A DNA stretch of 64,000 nt from Neobacillus driksii (GTDB lineage Bacteria > Bacillota > Bacilli > Bacillales > Cytobacillaceae). Of the stretch, positions 49,897-58,980 are shown piece by piece. The DNA lies in NCBI RefSeq assembly GCF_013409995.1, contig NZ_JACCBX010000001.1, forward strand, positions 1-64,000. Direction: 5' to 3'. A program made the translations under genes and the position numbers. How positions within the stretch are numbered: the first letter of the stretch is position 1; the number at the start of each line of letters is the position of its first letter. Below the pieces are notes generated by a model that did not search any database, was not told the origin of the DNA, and saw only the letters and a program-made list of their open reading frames with translations.

Positions 49897-50880
49897 TTGC
49901 AGTTGAATAGTCCATTGTCAGAAGTAAAAGAAACGAGTGCACAAGCAAACCGATCGGAATTTGCTTTGAAGCTGCAGGCCGTAAAAACGATTGTCTGGCG
50001 GGATAAATACCTCTATTTCATGTTAATTCCGTTTATTCTATGGTATTTAATTTTCGCATATAAGCCGATGTACGGTTTGCAAATTGCATTCAAAGATTAT
50101 AGCTTATTTAAGGGGATAACAGAAAGTCCCTGGGTGGGATTTGAAAATTTTGAACGTTTTTTTCGCAGTGAGTATTTTATCAGAAACTTAGTGAATACGT
50201 TTATGATCAATTTTTGGGGATTAATTTTTGCTTTCCCTGCACCCATTATTCTCGCATTACTGTTAAATGAAGTAAAAAATGTGATGTTTAAAAAGACAGT
50301 GCAGACGATTACTTATCTTCCACACTTTATTTCAGTTGTCATCATCGCAGGTATCGTCACCAATTTTCTAGCGCCAACGAATGGGATTGTGAACATTATC
50401 ATTGAAAAATTTGGGGGAGAAAAAATCAATTTTCTTGCGATGCCGGAATTCTTTCGCACCATTTATATTGGATCGATGCAGATTTGGAAGGATGTAGGCT
50501 ATAGTGCCATTATTTATTTAGCGGCTATTGCCGGCATCAATCCGGCCCTTTATGAGGCAGCAAAAATGGATGGGGCGAACAGGTGGAAGCAAATGTGGCA
50601 TATCACCCTTCCAGGCATGCTGCCAACGATTATGATTTTACTAATCTTAAATCTAGGCAGCTTTCTTGAAGTAGGTTATGAATCAATTATTCTGTTGTAC
50701 CAGCCTGCTACCTATGAAACAGCTGATGTGATTAATACCTATGTTTACCGTGCGGGTCTTCAAGGCGGAAATTATGAGGTAGGGGCAGCGGCGGGCTTGT
50801 TTAACTCTGTGGTAAGCTTAATTTTAGTAGTCCTAGCCAACCGTTTAAGTAAAAAAATGACGAACGTCGGATTATGGTAG
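49897..50880 (+). CDS. Carbohydrate ABC transporter permease (LplB/YtcP-type)
   Basis: 327 residues with six hydrophobic segments. The EAA coupling motif is EAAKMDGANRWKQMWHITLPG near residue 223. The sequence resembles LplB/YteP permeases for oligosaccharides. The likely start is TTG at 49897 (GGAGG eight bases upstream) or TTG at 49903. An ATG at 49893 in another frame ends after five codons. First structural gene of the operon. The importer lacks an ATPase gene, as is usual for systems served by MsmX. Confidence 0.9.
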   Translation: MQLNSPLSEVKETSAQANRSEFALKLQAVKTIVWRDKYLYFMLIPFILWYLIFAYKPMYGLQIAFKDYSLFKGITESPWVGFENFERFFRSEYFIRNLVNTFMINFWGLIFAFPAPIILALLLNEVKNVMFKKTVQTITYLPHFISVVIIAGIVTNFLAPTNGIVNIIIEKFGGEKINFLAMPEFFRTIYIGSMQIWKDVGYSAIIYLAAIAGINPALYEAAKMDGANRWKQMWHITLPGMLPTIMILLILNLGSFLEVGYESIILLYQPATYETADVINTYVYRAGLQGGNYEVGAAAGLFNSVVSLILVVLANRLSKKMTNVGLW

Positions 50881-50888
50881 GTGATGAG

Positions 50889-51761
50889 ATGAAACGATCA
50901 TTTTCTGAAAAACTATCGTCGATCTTTATTGCAACAATTCTAATTTTGCTATCCATTGTTTGTTTATATCCCTTTGTATACGTCTTTTCCGCTTCATTTA
51001 GTTCGGGAAACGCTGTCATTACGGGGGAAGTGTTACTGTTTCCGAAGGACATCACGCTTGATTCCTATAAGTCGATTTTAGCAAAAGAGGGGTTATGGCA
51101 GGCTTATGGCAATACCGTTTTCTATACCGTAGCCGGTACGGCGTTTAGTATATTGTTGACCATTTGCGGGGCCTATCCCCTGTCGAAAAGCAGACTTGTG
51201 GGCAGAACCTTTGTCGCCTTTTTTATCGCATTTACCTTGTGGTTTGGTGCGGGGCTTATTCCGACTTACTTAAATTTTAAAGAATTGGGGTTACTGGACA
51301 CAAGGACAAGCATCATTGTCGGATTTGCCGTTTCAGCCTTTCTGGTCATTCTCTTGAGAACCTTTTTTCAATCCATTCCTGATTCATTAGAGGAATCAGC
51401 TAAAATGGACGGTGCCAATGATTTGCAAATCCTGAGGCACATCTATTTACCATTATCCAAGCCTGCCTTAGTGACCGTAGGACTCATTTATGCTGTTGGT
51501 AAATGGAATAGTTACTTTTGGGCGATGGTTCTTTTAAACGATGAAAGTAAGATACCGCTGCAGGTACTGCTGAAAAAAATGATTGTCGAAATGAGTTTAA
51601 ATGAGGAATTGACAGGTTCGATGAATGCCGCCAATGCAATGTCACAAGAAACGTTTATTTATGCCACTATTATTGTGTCGATATTGCCGATTGTGTTGGT
51701 TTATCCCTTCCTTCAAAAATATTTTGTGAAAGGTACAATGATTGGCGGGATAAAAGAATAA
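50889..51761 (+). CDS. Carbohydrate ABC transporter permease (LplC/YtcP-type)
   Basis: About 290 residues, six hydrophobic segments, EAA motif EESAKMDGANDLQILRHIYLPL near 175. Forms the membrane pair with the preceding permease. I use the ATG at 50889, preceded by AGGTGAT, not the ATG at 50874 inside the upstream gene end. Confidence 0.9.
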   Translation: MKRSFSEKLSSIFIATILILLSIVCLYPFVYVFSASFSSGNAVITGEVLLFPKDITLDSYKSILAKEGLWQAYGNTVFYTVAGTAFSILLTICGAYPLSKSRLVGRTFVAFFIAFTLWFGAGLIPTYLNFKELGLLDTRTSIIVGFAVSAFLVILLRTFFQSIPDSLEESAKMDGANDLQILRHIYLPLSKPALVTVGLIYAVGKWNSYFWAMVLLNDESKIPLQVLLKKMIVEMSLNEELTGSMNAANAMSQETFIYATIIVSILPIVLVYPFLQKYFVKGTMIGGIKE

Positions 51762-51841
51762 TTTTTTCATCGGGTAGTGAATGAATAGCATCTATAATGA
51801 AAGCTTTAGCAGGTAAAATTTGAAAATCGGGGGGCAATAAA

Positions 51842-53377
51842 ATGAAAAAAAGAAAATTAATGGTTCCTTTACTTGCAAGTATGATGATGTTAGCAAGCGG
51901 GTGCAGTGATGCGGCTTCCACCAGCAACAAAGACAAGGATTCGAAAAAGGATGGGAAAGTCGAAGAATTAAAGGTCTTTATGCATGCATCCAATGGTTAT
52001 TTTATTTTCAATGACGATTGGGCCACTTTTAAAGAAGCCGCTGAAAAGACGGGAATTAAACTAAAAGGTACGGCACCAAAGTCGTCTACCAACAGTACAG
52101 AGGCGTTTAACTTGATGATCGCTTCTGGCGAGATTCCGGATTTGGTTCACGGTCAAAAGAAATACTTAAATAAATATGGTATTGAAGGTGCTTTTCTGCC
52201 GCTGAATGATTTAATCAAAGAACATGCGCCTAATATCCAAAAGTATGTAAAAGAGAAAGAAGGATTCTTAAAGGCTAATCAGGGACCAGACGGAAAGTTG
52301 TATATGGTTCCATATATTTCTGATGGATTGGTAGCGGAAACGTATTTTATCAGGCAGGATTGGCTCGATAAGCTCAAGCTTCAAATGCCGCAGACGGTAG
52401 ACGAGTTTTACAACGTTTTGAAAGCGTTTAAAGAACAGGATCCGAATGGGAATGGGAAACAAGATGAAATCCCTTATTTTTCGGAGGATAATATCCTTGG
52501 TCTGGGTACGTTATGGGGAGCCTTCGATGGCCTTTACCTTGAAAATGGAGAAATTAAATATGGACCATATGAAGCGGAGTTTCAAACGGCAATGGAAAAC
52601 CTATCAAAATGGTATAAAGAAGGGTTAATTGATCAGGAAATTTTCACCAGGAAAAAGGCGAGGGAATATTTGTTAGGTAATAACCTTGGCGGGGCATCCC
52701 GTTATTATCCTGGAAGTACAGCAGGCTACAATGATGCCTTAAAGGATTCTATTCCAGGTATTAATTTTATTGTGATGGCTCCGCCTGAAAATGTAGACGG
52801 TAAACGAATTGAGCCGACAAAACGATCTGATTATGGAAATAATCTGGGGGTTGCCATTAGTGCACAGGCCGAAGATCCTGAAAAAATTATTAAGTATCTC
52901 GACTTTTTCTACAGTGAAGAGGGCCGAAGACTGATGAACTATGGGATTGAAGGCGAAACCTATGAAATCAAGGATGGTAATCCGGTGTTTACTGACAAGG
53001 TTTTGAAGGCGAATGATGGGAATATTGTTGAAAACCTACGGTCTTACGGCTCTCAAGTTCCGTTCTCTTTCCATCAAGACTTTGAATATGAAAAGCTATG
53101 GATGAATCCAATTGCGGTGAAAGGGATTGAGGAATATACAAAAGGGAATTACTTTGCCGAACAAATTCCGAACTTGACATTTACGGAGGAAGAAGAGAAA
53201 GTCCTTACAGATATTGGAACGCAAATTACAACGTATAAAGACGAAACGGTGCAAAAGTGGATCATGGGGTCAGAGCCTGTGAACCTTGAAGTATTCAAAA
53301 AGCGTTTAGATGAAATCGGATTTAAAGAGTATATCAAAGTTTACCAAGATGCTTATAAGCGTTATCAAGATAGCTAA
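51842..53377 (+). CDS. Carbohydrate ABC transporter substrate-binding lipoprotein (LplA/YtcQ-type)
   Basis: 511 residues. A signal peptide ends in the lipobox LASGCSD (Cys21-23 region), so it is a lipoprotein. The body is a large family 1 solute-binding fold: AFNLMIASGEIPDLVHGQ near 100, PNGNGKQDEIPYF near 205 (a calcium-binding-like DxNxDxxxD variant), and AQAEDPEKIIKYLDFFYSEEGRRLMNYG near 345. It would bind oligosaccharides released by the secreted lyase and glycosidases. GGGGGG precedes the ATG. Confidence 0.93.
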   Translation: MKKRKLMVPLLASMMMLASGCSDAASTSNKDKDSKKDGKVEELKVFMHASNGYFIFNDDWATFKEAAEKTGIKLKGTAPKSSTNSTEAFNLMIASGEIPDLVHGQKKYLNKYGIEGAFLPLNDLIKEHAPNIQKYVKEKEGFLKANQGPDGKLYMVPYISDGLVAETYFIRQDWLDKLKLQMPQTVDEFYNVLKAFKEQDPNGNGKQDEIPYFSEDNILGLGTLWGAFDGLYLENGEIKYGPYEAEFQTAMENLSKWYKEGLIDQEIFTRKKAREYLLGNNLGGASRYYPGSTAGYNDALKDSIPGINFIVMAPPENVDGKRIEPTKRSDYGNNLGVAISAQAEDPEKIIKYLDFFYSEEGRRLMNYGIEGETYEIKDGNPVFTDKVLKANDGNIVENLRSYGSQVPFSFHQDFEYEKLWMNPIAVKGIEEYTKGNYFAEQIPNLTFTEEEEKVLTDIGTQITTYKDETVQKWIMGSEPVNLEVFKKRLDEIGFKEYIKVYQDAYKRYQDS

Positions 53378-53403
53378 GTTCTTCATTTAGATCGATGACC
53401 CTG

Positions 53404-53436
53404 AGGTGTTAGTTCTCCACTTCGAACTAACACCTT
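53404..53436 (+). terminator. Read-through terminator after the binding-protein gene
   Basis: AGGTGTTAGTTC pairs perfectly with GAACTAACACCT, followed by TCCTT. The T-run is poor, so partial read-through into the hydrolase genes is likely. Confidence 0.75.
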
Positions 53437-53464
53437 CCTTACATGCTGAGGATAGGAGAAAAAT

Positions 53465-55357
53465 ATGAAATATAATCAAATTCCGATAATGGAAAATCCG
53501 CTAAAAACGAGAAAAGATGTTATGGAGGCAGTAAGACAGCTTTGTCTGCCATTGGTTGATTTTTACTCAGACGGTAAGTCTTTATTAGATGTTGGCAGAA
53601 CAAGCGCCATCTCAAGAAATCAAGTTATTCAAATGGAGGGATTTTCACGGCCGTTATGGGGGCTTGTACCTTTTTGGAAGGGCGGCGGCGAATGCCCTGT
53701 TTTAGAGGATATTTATCTGGAAGGGATTCGGAACGGCTCCAATCCGGACCATGAAGAATATTGGGGACCGATTACCGATGTTGATCAGCGGATGGTAGAG
53801 ATGGCTGCTCTCTCGCTGGGGCTGGTTCTCGTCCCGGATAAACTGTGGCATCCTTTAACTGACCAGGAAAAGCAAAACTTGTATCAGTGGTTAAATCAAA
53901 TAAATGAAAAACAACCTGTCGATAATAATTGGCTATTTTTTAGAGTAATGGTGAATACCGCGTTTGATACGTTGGGGTTACCCTATGACCAAAATCTTCA
54001 AGAGAAAACGTTAAAGAGATTAGAAGAGTTCTACTTGGGAGTTGGCTGGTTTTCAGATGGCAAAGCCCCGCAGGTTGATTACTATATTCCGTTTGGGTTT
54101 TATTTTTATGGGCTTATTTACGCAGAAGTCATGAAGGATAAGGACCCGGAACGTTCTAAGAGATTTAAAGACCGGGCAAAAGTTTTTGCGAAGGACTTTA
54201 TTTATTGGTTTTCCGAGGATGGTTCATCGATCCCCTTTGGCAGAAGCCTAACCTATCGATTTGCTCAAGGGTCATTTTGGAGTGCACTGGCATTTGCCGA
54301 CTTGGAAGTTTATTCATGGGGCGTGATGAAAGGAATTATTCTGCGCCATTTACGCTGGTGGCTAAGCAAGCCAATCTATCATTCAGATGGTATTTTAAGC
54401 ATTGGGTATGCTTATCCAAATTTAATTATGGCGGAAAAATATAATGCCCCCGGTTCACCCTATTGGGCGCTTAAAAACTTCCTTCTGCTTGCTTTGGACG
54501 AAAATCACCCGCTCTGGGCAGCGGAAGAGGAACCGCTGCCTGAACTGGAAAACATGAAAGGTTTGCTTCATCCGAACATGATTATTTCAAGGGATGGAGA
54601 CCATGTGTATGCTTTGACCTCCGGACAGTATGCGTTATTCGAACCTGCCCATACAGCGGAAAAGTATGCAAAGTTTGCATATTCCACAGCCTTTGGATTC
54701 AGCGTGCCGAAAAGCAACTATGATCTGATCCAGGGAGCGTATGACTCGATGATTGTCTTCAGTGAGGAAAATATGTATTATCGCGGGCGCAGAAAATGCG
54801 AAGAAGTAAGGATGGAGGACGCAGCCATTTTTTCACGCTGGAAACCATGGAGTAATGTAGAGGTGGAGACTTGGCTGATTCCGCTGGATGGGTGGCATGT
54901 AAGAATTCATAAAATTCAAACGGAAAGACAGCTTATTACAGCTGAAGGCGGGTTTGCGATTGCCCGTGAAAAGGAAATCAGTCTTCAACACTTCCATACG
55001 GAAGTGGTAGATGATGATGGTATTGCTACACTTTGCCCTTGGGGTCTTAGTGGAATCATAAATTTATTTGGAGAACGTTCGTCTTCATTAGTAGTGGCTG
55101 ACCCAAATACAAATGTGCTACATTCTTCTACTTCGTTCATTCCTACTTTACACGGACAAATTAACCCTGGCACGCATTTATACGTAACAGCCGTCACAGG
55201 TCATTGTGATTTGGAACGTGGAAAATTCCTTTGGGAACGTAAGCCGGGGTTCATTTTAAGAAATGACCATCTGATCATTGTGAGCCATGAAAATAAAGAA
55301 GTTTACGAGATTAAGGGAATTGTACCGCATCAACTGTTAGAGGAGGAGAGAACGTGA
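53465..55357 (+). CDS. DUF2264 family protein (predicted alpha/alpha-barrel, polysaccharide metabolism)
   Basis: 630 residues, cytoplasmic (no signal peptide). The opening NPLKTRKDVMEAVRQLCLPL and GFSRPLWGLVPFWKGGG are typical of DUF2264, a toroidal family often found next to uronate-oligosaccharide genes. The reaction is not known. Helical toroid about 1-380; beta-sandwich in the rest. TAGGAG six bases before the ATG. Its stop overlaps the start of the GH88 gene, so translation is coupled. Confidence 0.85.
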   Translation: MKYNQIPIMENPLKTRKDVMEAVRQLCLPLVDFYSDGKSLLDVGRTSAISRNQVIQMEGFSRPLWGLVPFWKGGGECPVLEDIYLEGIRNGSNPDHEEYWGPITDVDQRMVEMAALSLGLVLVPDKLWHPLTDQEKQNLYQWLNQINEKQPVDNNWLFFRVMVNTAFDTLGLPYDQNLQEKTLKRLEEFYLGVGWFSDGKAPQVDYYIPFGFYFYGLIYAEVMKDKDPERSKRFKDRAKVFAKDFIYWFSEDGSSIPFGRSLTYRFAQGSFWSALAFADLEVYSWGVMKGIILRHLRWWLSKPIYHSDGILSIGYAYPNLIMAEKYNAPGSPYWALKNFLLLALDENHPLWAAEEEPLPELENMKGLLHPNMIISRDGDHVYALTSGQYALFEPAHTAEKYAKFAYSTAFGFSVPKSNYDLIQGAYDSMIVFSEENMYYRGRRKCEEVRMEDAAIFSRWKPWSNVEVETWLIPLDGWHVRIHKIQTERQLITAEGGFAIAREKEISLQHFHTEVVDDDGIATLCPWGLSGIINLFGERSSSLVVADPNTNVLHSSTSFIPTLHGQINPGTHLYVTAVTGHCDLERGKFLWERKPGFILRNDHLIIVSHENKEVYEIKGIVPHQLLEEERT

Positions 55358-56559
55358 TGATTAAACAAATCAATAAAATGGTTACAGATGAAGGAATTCA
55401 GCGAAAAGATCGGTATGCATGCATGCCGGAATTTTCAAAAGAGGATGCAGAAATTGCCATTCGACATGTGTTAAAAAAAATAGACCAAAAGCTCCCGCGA
55501 TTTACTGAGCAATTCCCTGCCCCCTGTACATCAAACCTTCGCTATGAAGCAACCGAAAATCTTGAGTGGACGCCGGGATTTTGGACAGGAATGCTATGGC
55601 TTGCGTACGAAGTCACGGGTGATCCGAAATACCGTGAAGTTGCGGAAATTCAGTTGGCTAGCTACCGGGAAAGAATTGAAAAAAGAATGATGACCAATAC
55701 TCATGATCTCGGTTTTTTATATACCCTCTCCTGCATGGCTGCATATAAATTGACGGGTAATCAGGAAGCACGGACGCTTGCCTTGAAGGCAGCAGACCTC
55801 TTGCTTGAAAGATTTCACGAAAAGGCCGGAATTATTCAGGCGTGGGGAGATTTAACCAATCCGAAGCAGCGTGGCCGGATGATTATCGACTGTAATATGA
55901 ATTTGTCGTTACTTTATTGGGCTTCAGGCGAAACCGGCGACCTTAAATACAAACAAGCTGCCTATCAGCATATTCTCCAGGCATTTCACTATATTGTCCG
56001 CGATGATGCGTCTACATACCATACGTACTATATGAATCCGGAAAGTGGCGAACCAATAAAGGGCGATACACACCAAGGATTTTCCGATGAATCCTGCTGG
56101 TCACGAGGGCAGGCTTGGGGAATATACGGCTTCCCCTTGAGTTATCTCTACACAAAAGATGAACAGTTCCTCTCCGTGAGCAAAAAATTAACTCATTATT
56201 TTCTCAATCGACTGCCGGAAGATGATGTCTGCTACTGGGATTTGATTTTTACCGAGGGAGAAGAGGAACGTGATAGTTCAGCAGCGGCAATCGCAGCATG
56301 CGGATTACTAGAAATGGTCAAACAGCTTCCGGTTTTGGATGAAGACCGCAGGTACTATGAACATGCAGCCATAAAAATCATTTCTTCTTTATCAAAGCAG
56401 TATGTCTCAAGTGAAGATGAGGCAGAAGAAGGTGTATTGCTTCATAGTGTGTACAATAAAAATTTCAGCCACGGAATCGATGAAAGCTGTATGTGGGGCG
56501 ATTATTTTTATTTTGAAGCGCTTGTCAGACTGACGAAAAACTGGACACTATACTGGTAG
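55357..56559 (+). CDS. GH88 unsaturated glucuronyl hydrolase
   Basis: About 400 residues, alpha6/alpha6 barrel. Conserved stretches: TNTHDLGFLYTLSC near 115 (catalytic Asp), RMIIDCNMNLSLLYWAS near 175 (second catalytic Asp), and FSDESCWSRGQAWGIYGF near 230. GH88 enzymes remove the 4,5-unsaturated uronic acid that a polysaccharide lyase leaves on the non-reducing end of glycosaminoglycan disaccharides. They have no signal peptide here, so the substrate enters through the importer. The PL8 lyase in this locus would make exactly this substrate. ATG at 55357 (AGGAGG upstream). Confidence 0.92.
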   Translation: MIKQINKMVTDEGIQRKDRYACMPEFSKEDAEIAIRHVLKKIDQKLPRFTEQFPAPCTSNLRYEATENLEWTPGFWTGMLWLAYEVTGDPKYREVAEIQLASYRERIEKRMMTNTHDLGFLYTLSCMAAYKLTGNQEARTLALKAADLLLERFHEKAGIIQAWGDLTNPKQRGRMIIDCNMNLSLLYWASGETGDLKYKQAAYQHILQAFHYIVRDDASTYHTYYMNPESGEPIKGDTHQGFSDESCWSRGQAWGIYGFPLSYLYTKDEQFLSVSKKLTHYFLNRLPEDDVCYWDLIFTEGEEERDSSAAAIAACGLLEMVKQLPVLDEDRRYYEHAAIKIISSLSKQYVSSEDEAEEGVLLHSVYNKNFSHGIDESCMWGDYFYFEALVRLTKNWTLYW

Positions 56560-56585
56560 TTTGAAAGGAATGGGTGGTTTTCATC

Positions 56586-57224
56586 ATGGAATTAAACGGG
56601 GTAATCGGCAGGCTGTATAACGGAATGGACTGGATTGCAAAGCTCGTATATGTACAATTTCTATGGCTTCTTGGAAGTGTGGTGGGTCTTGTCATTGGCG
56701 GGGTTTTTCCTGCAACGATGGCCATGTTTGCGGTGCTCAGGAAGATGATCCAACACGACGAGGAATTTTCCTTTTTCAAGACGTTTTGGACCCGTTTTCG
56801 AAGGGAATTTTGGAAGGCCAATGCATTGGGCGGAATCATCACCCTTTTAGGGTTTATCCTGTATTTCTATCTCATTTTTCTAAAGGCACATGGTGGTGCA
56901 GTTTCGTTGATTCTTTATCTCCTTGTGCTGTCGATTACCTTTGTCTTTTTGATTACGAACCTGTTCTTAGGTCCGGTTTTTGTTCATTTTCAGCTGCGTT
57001 TCTTTCAATATTTGAAAATGTCACTTTGGTTCTGCCTTTCCTGCCCGTTTCATGGGATTTCCATGATCGGCGGGCTTGTCGCATTTTACTTCTTTATGAC
57101 GTATATCCCAGGCCTGCTGCCATTCTTAAGTGTAAGTTTATTGGCATGGTTTTTGATGTTCATGGCAAATCTCGCCTTTGAAAATGCAAAGCAGGAAGAA
57201 GCTGGAGAGAAGCGATCAATTTGA
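56586..57224 (+). CDS. DUF624 membrane protein (YesL-like)
   Basis: About 212 residues with five or so hydrophobic segments (LVYVQFLWLLGSVVGLVIGG, GGIITLLGFILYFYLIF, SLILYLLVLSITFVFL and later ones). DUF624 proteins accompany sugar ABC importers of the Lpl/Yes type in Bacilli; their job is unclear. I use ATG 56586 (GGGTGG eight bases upstream); the longer GTG start lacks a site. Sits between the two hydrolase genes. Confidence 0.85.
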   Translation: MELNGVIGRLYNGMDWIAKLVYVQFLWLLGSVVGLVIGGVFPATMAMFAVLRKMIQHDEEFSFFKTFWTRFRREFWKANALGGIITLLGFILYFYLIFLKAHGGAVSLILYLLVLSITFVFLITNLFLGPVFVHFQLRFFQYLKMSLWFCLSCPFHGISMIGGLVAFYFFMTYIPGLLPFLSVSLLAWFLMFMANLAFENAKQEEAGEKRSI

Positions 57225-57265
57225 AAATGCTATTTTAGCTAAATATAGAGGAAAAGGGTGATTCT

Positions 57266-58957
57266 ATGAAGGAACTGATGGTAGAAAATAGGAGTTCGGT
57301 CGACTGGTTTACTGATGCGAGATTCGGGATGTTTATTCATTGGGGGTTATATGCTGCTATCGGTAAAGGTGAATGGGTGATGTACGGCCAAAAAATTCCC
57401 GTGAAAGAGTATGAACAGCTTACGGAGACATTTAATCCCAATCTATTTAATGCGAAGGAATGGGTAAGTTTGGCTAAAAGAGCAGGGATGAAGTATATCG
57501 TCATTACCGCAAAGCATCATGATGGTTTTGCAATGTTCCACTCGAAGGCAGACAAATTTAATATCGTAGATTCTACTCCATTTGGCAGAGACCCGCTAAA
57601 AGAGCTAGCCGAGGAATGTGCCCTCCAAGGGATGAAGTTGTGTTTTTATTATTCCCATGTCATAGACTGGCATCATCCTCATTCCATTCATGACTCTGCT
57701 AACAATACATGGGATTATCATTTGGAAGAAAAGGCCTTTTATCACTATTGGAACCGTTTGGTCAAACCACAAGTCACAGAACTTCTAACACAATACGGCC
57801 CCATTGGTCTTATATGGTTTGATACCTCAGGTGGTCTTTCCAAAAAAGATAGTGAGGAAATGGTTCAATTGGTCAAAAGCCTTCAGCCTGATTGTCTAGT
57901 GAACAGCAGGGTCAGCCATTGGCCAGATTTTGGAGATTTTCAATCAAAAGGTGATAATGAGATCCCCATGAGTGGGGAAGATACAAAACCTTGGGAAACA
58001 CCGATGACATTAAATAAATCCTGGGGTTACAGTGCCGGTGATGATCATTATAAATCTACAGATTCAATCATTAGGAAAATGGTAAATATTGCAAGCAAGG
58101 GAGGGAATCTGCTTCTTAATGTAGGGCCTGATGAGCGTGGGGAAATTCCAGAACTTTCAGTAGAAAAATTGAAGGAAATCGGAGACTGGATGGATAAAAA
58201 TGGCGAAAGCATCTACGGAACAAAGGGAAGTCCATTTCCCTATGAGTTTGATTGGGGAGCAGTAACGGTAAAAGAAAATAAAGTTTTTCTTCATATTCAT
58301 AATCAGAAATGGTCATCCGGTTCGTTACGCATCAATGGCTTTAAAACTAGGTTACATCAGGCCTATATTCTTTCAAATCCTCAACAGAAGATTTCTTTTA
58401 TGCAGGAGAATCGTGAAAATGAGGGCTTATACCGTTTGCAATTGGAGCTACCGGAAGAACCTCCATGTCAACTTAGTTCGGTGATCGTTTTAGAATTAGC
58501 CGAAGAATTAAAGATTGACCCTGCTTTCATTGAACAATCCGGTGTCATTAAACTGGATTTCGGTCATGCAAAAATAGAGAGGGAACAGCAGCAAAATGCT
58601 GCCGAATGGCAAGTGAAAATTGCTGAGAAAGGGAAGTATGAAGTTCATCTTATCACCTATAAAAGAACAGGTGTAGACTGGAAAAATGAATTTGCAGATA
58701 GTATGAAAATAGCAATTGGGAATGAGTCAAAAAGCGTGATGCCAAATGAGGATGATATTATTGAAGATTCGGAGACTTGCCAGCATCCATATACCGAAAT
58801 TCACAGTCATTTAGGTATCTTTGAGATCGAACGACCAGGACTCTACTCCTTACGACTACACTCTAGTAAAGTAAGGGAAAAACCAAAAGGACCGGAGATT
58901 TGGCAAGCAGCTGCGGTAAAACTCAGAGCTGTAAAAATGATAAAAATGGAAAGCTGA
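57266..58957 (+). CDS. GH29 alpha-L-fucosidase
   Basis: 563 residues, cytoplasmic. The catalytic domain has RFGMFIHWGLYA near residue 20, YIVITAKHHDGFAMF near 78, the nucleophile in GLIWFDTSGG (about Asp186), and NLLLNVGPDERGEIP near 285. A C-terminal beta domain and a carbohydrate-binding-like tail follow. It removes L-fucose from glycans, which the operon at 35.6-41.0 kb can burn. The length fits the family. Strong AAAAGGG site. Confidence 0.94.
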   Translation: MKELMVENRSSVDWFTDARFGMFIHWGLYAAIGKGEWVMYGQKIPVKEYEQLTETFNPNLFNAKEWVSLAKRAGMKYIVITAKHHDGFAMFHSKADKFNIVDSTPFGRDPLKELAEECALQGMKLCFYYSHVIDWHHPHSIHDSANNTWDYHLEEKAFYHYWNRLVKPQVTELLTQYGPIGLIWFDTSGGLSKKDSEEMVQLVKSLQPDCLVNSRVSHWPDFGDFQSKGDNEIPMSGEDTKPWETPMTLNKSWGYSAGDDHYKSTDSIIRKMVNIASKGGNLLLNVGPDERGEIPELSVEKLKEIGDWMDKNGESIYGTKGSPFPYEFDWGAVTVKENKVFLHIHNQKWSSGSLRINGFKTRLHQAYILSNPQQKISFMQENRENEGLYRLQLELPEEPPCQLSSVIVLELAEELKIDPAFIEQSGVIKLDFGHAKIEREQQQNAAEWQVKIAEKGKYEVHLITYKRTGVDWKNEFADSMKIAIGNESKSVMPNEDDIIEDSETCQHPYTEIHSHLGIFEIERPGLYSLRLHSSKVREKPKGPEIWQAAAVKLRAVKMIKMES

Positions 58958-58980
58958 AAACGAAGGAGGTAGAGTTTAAG

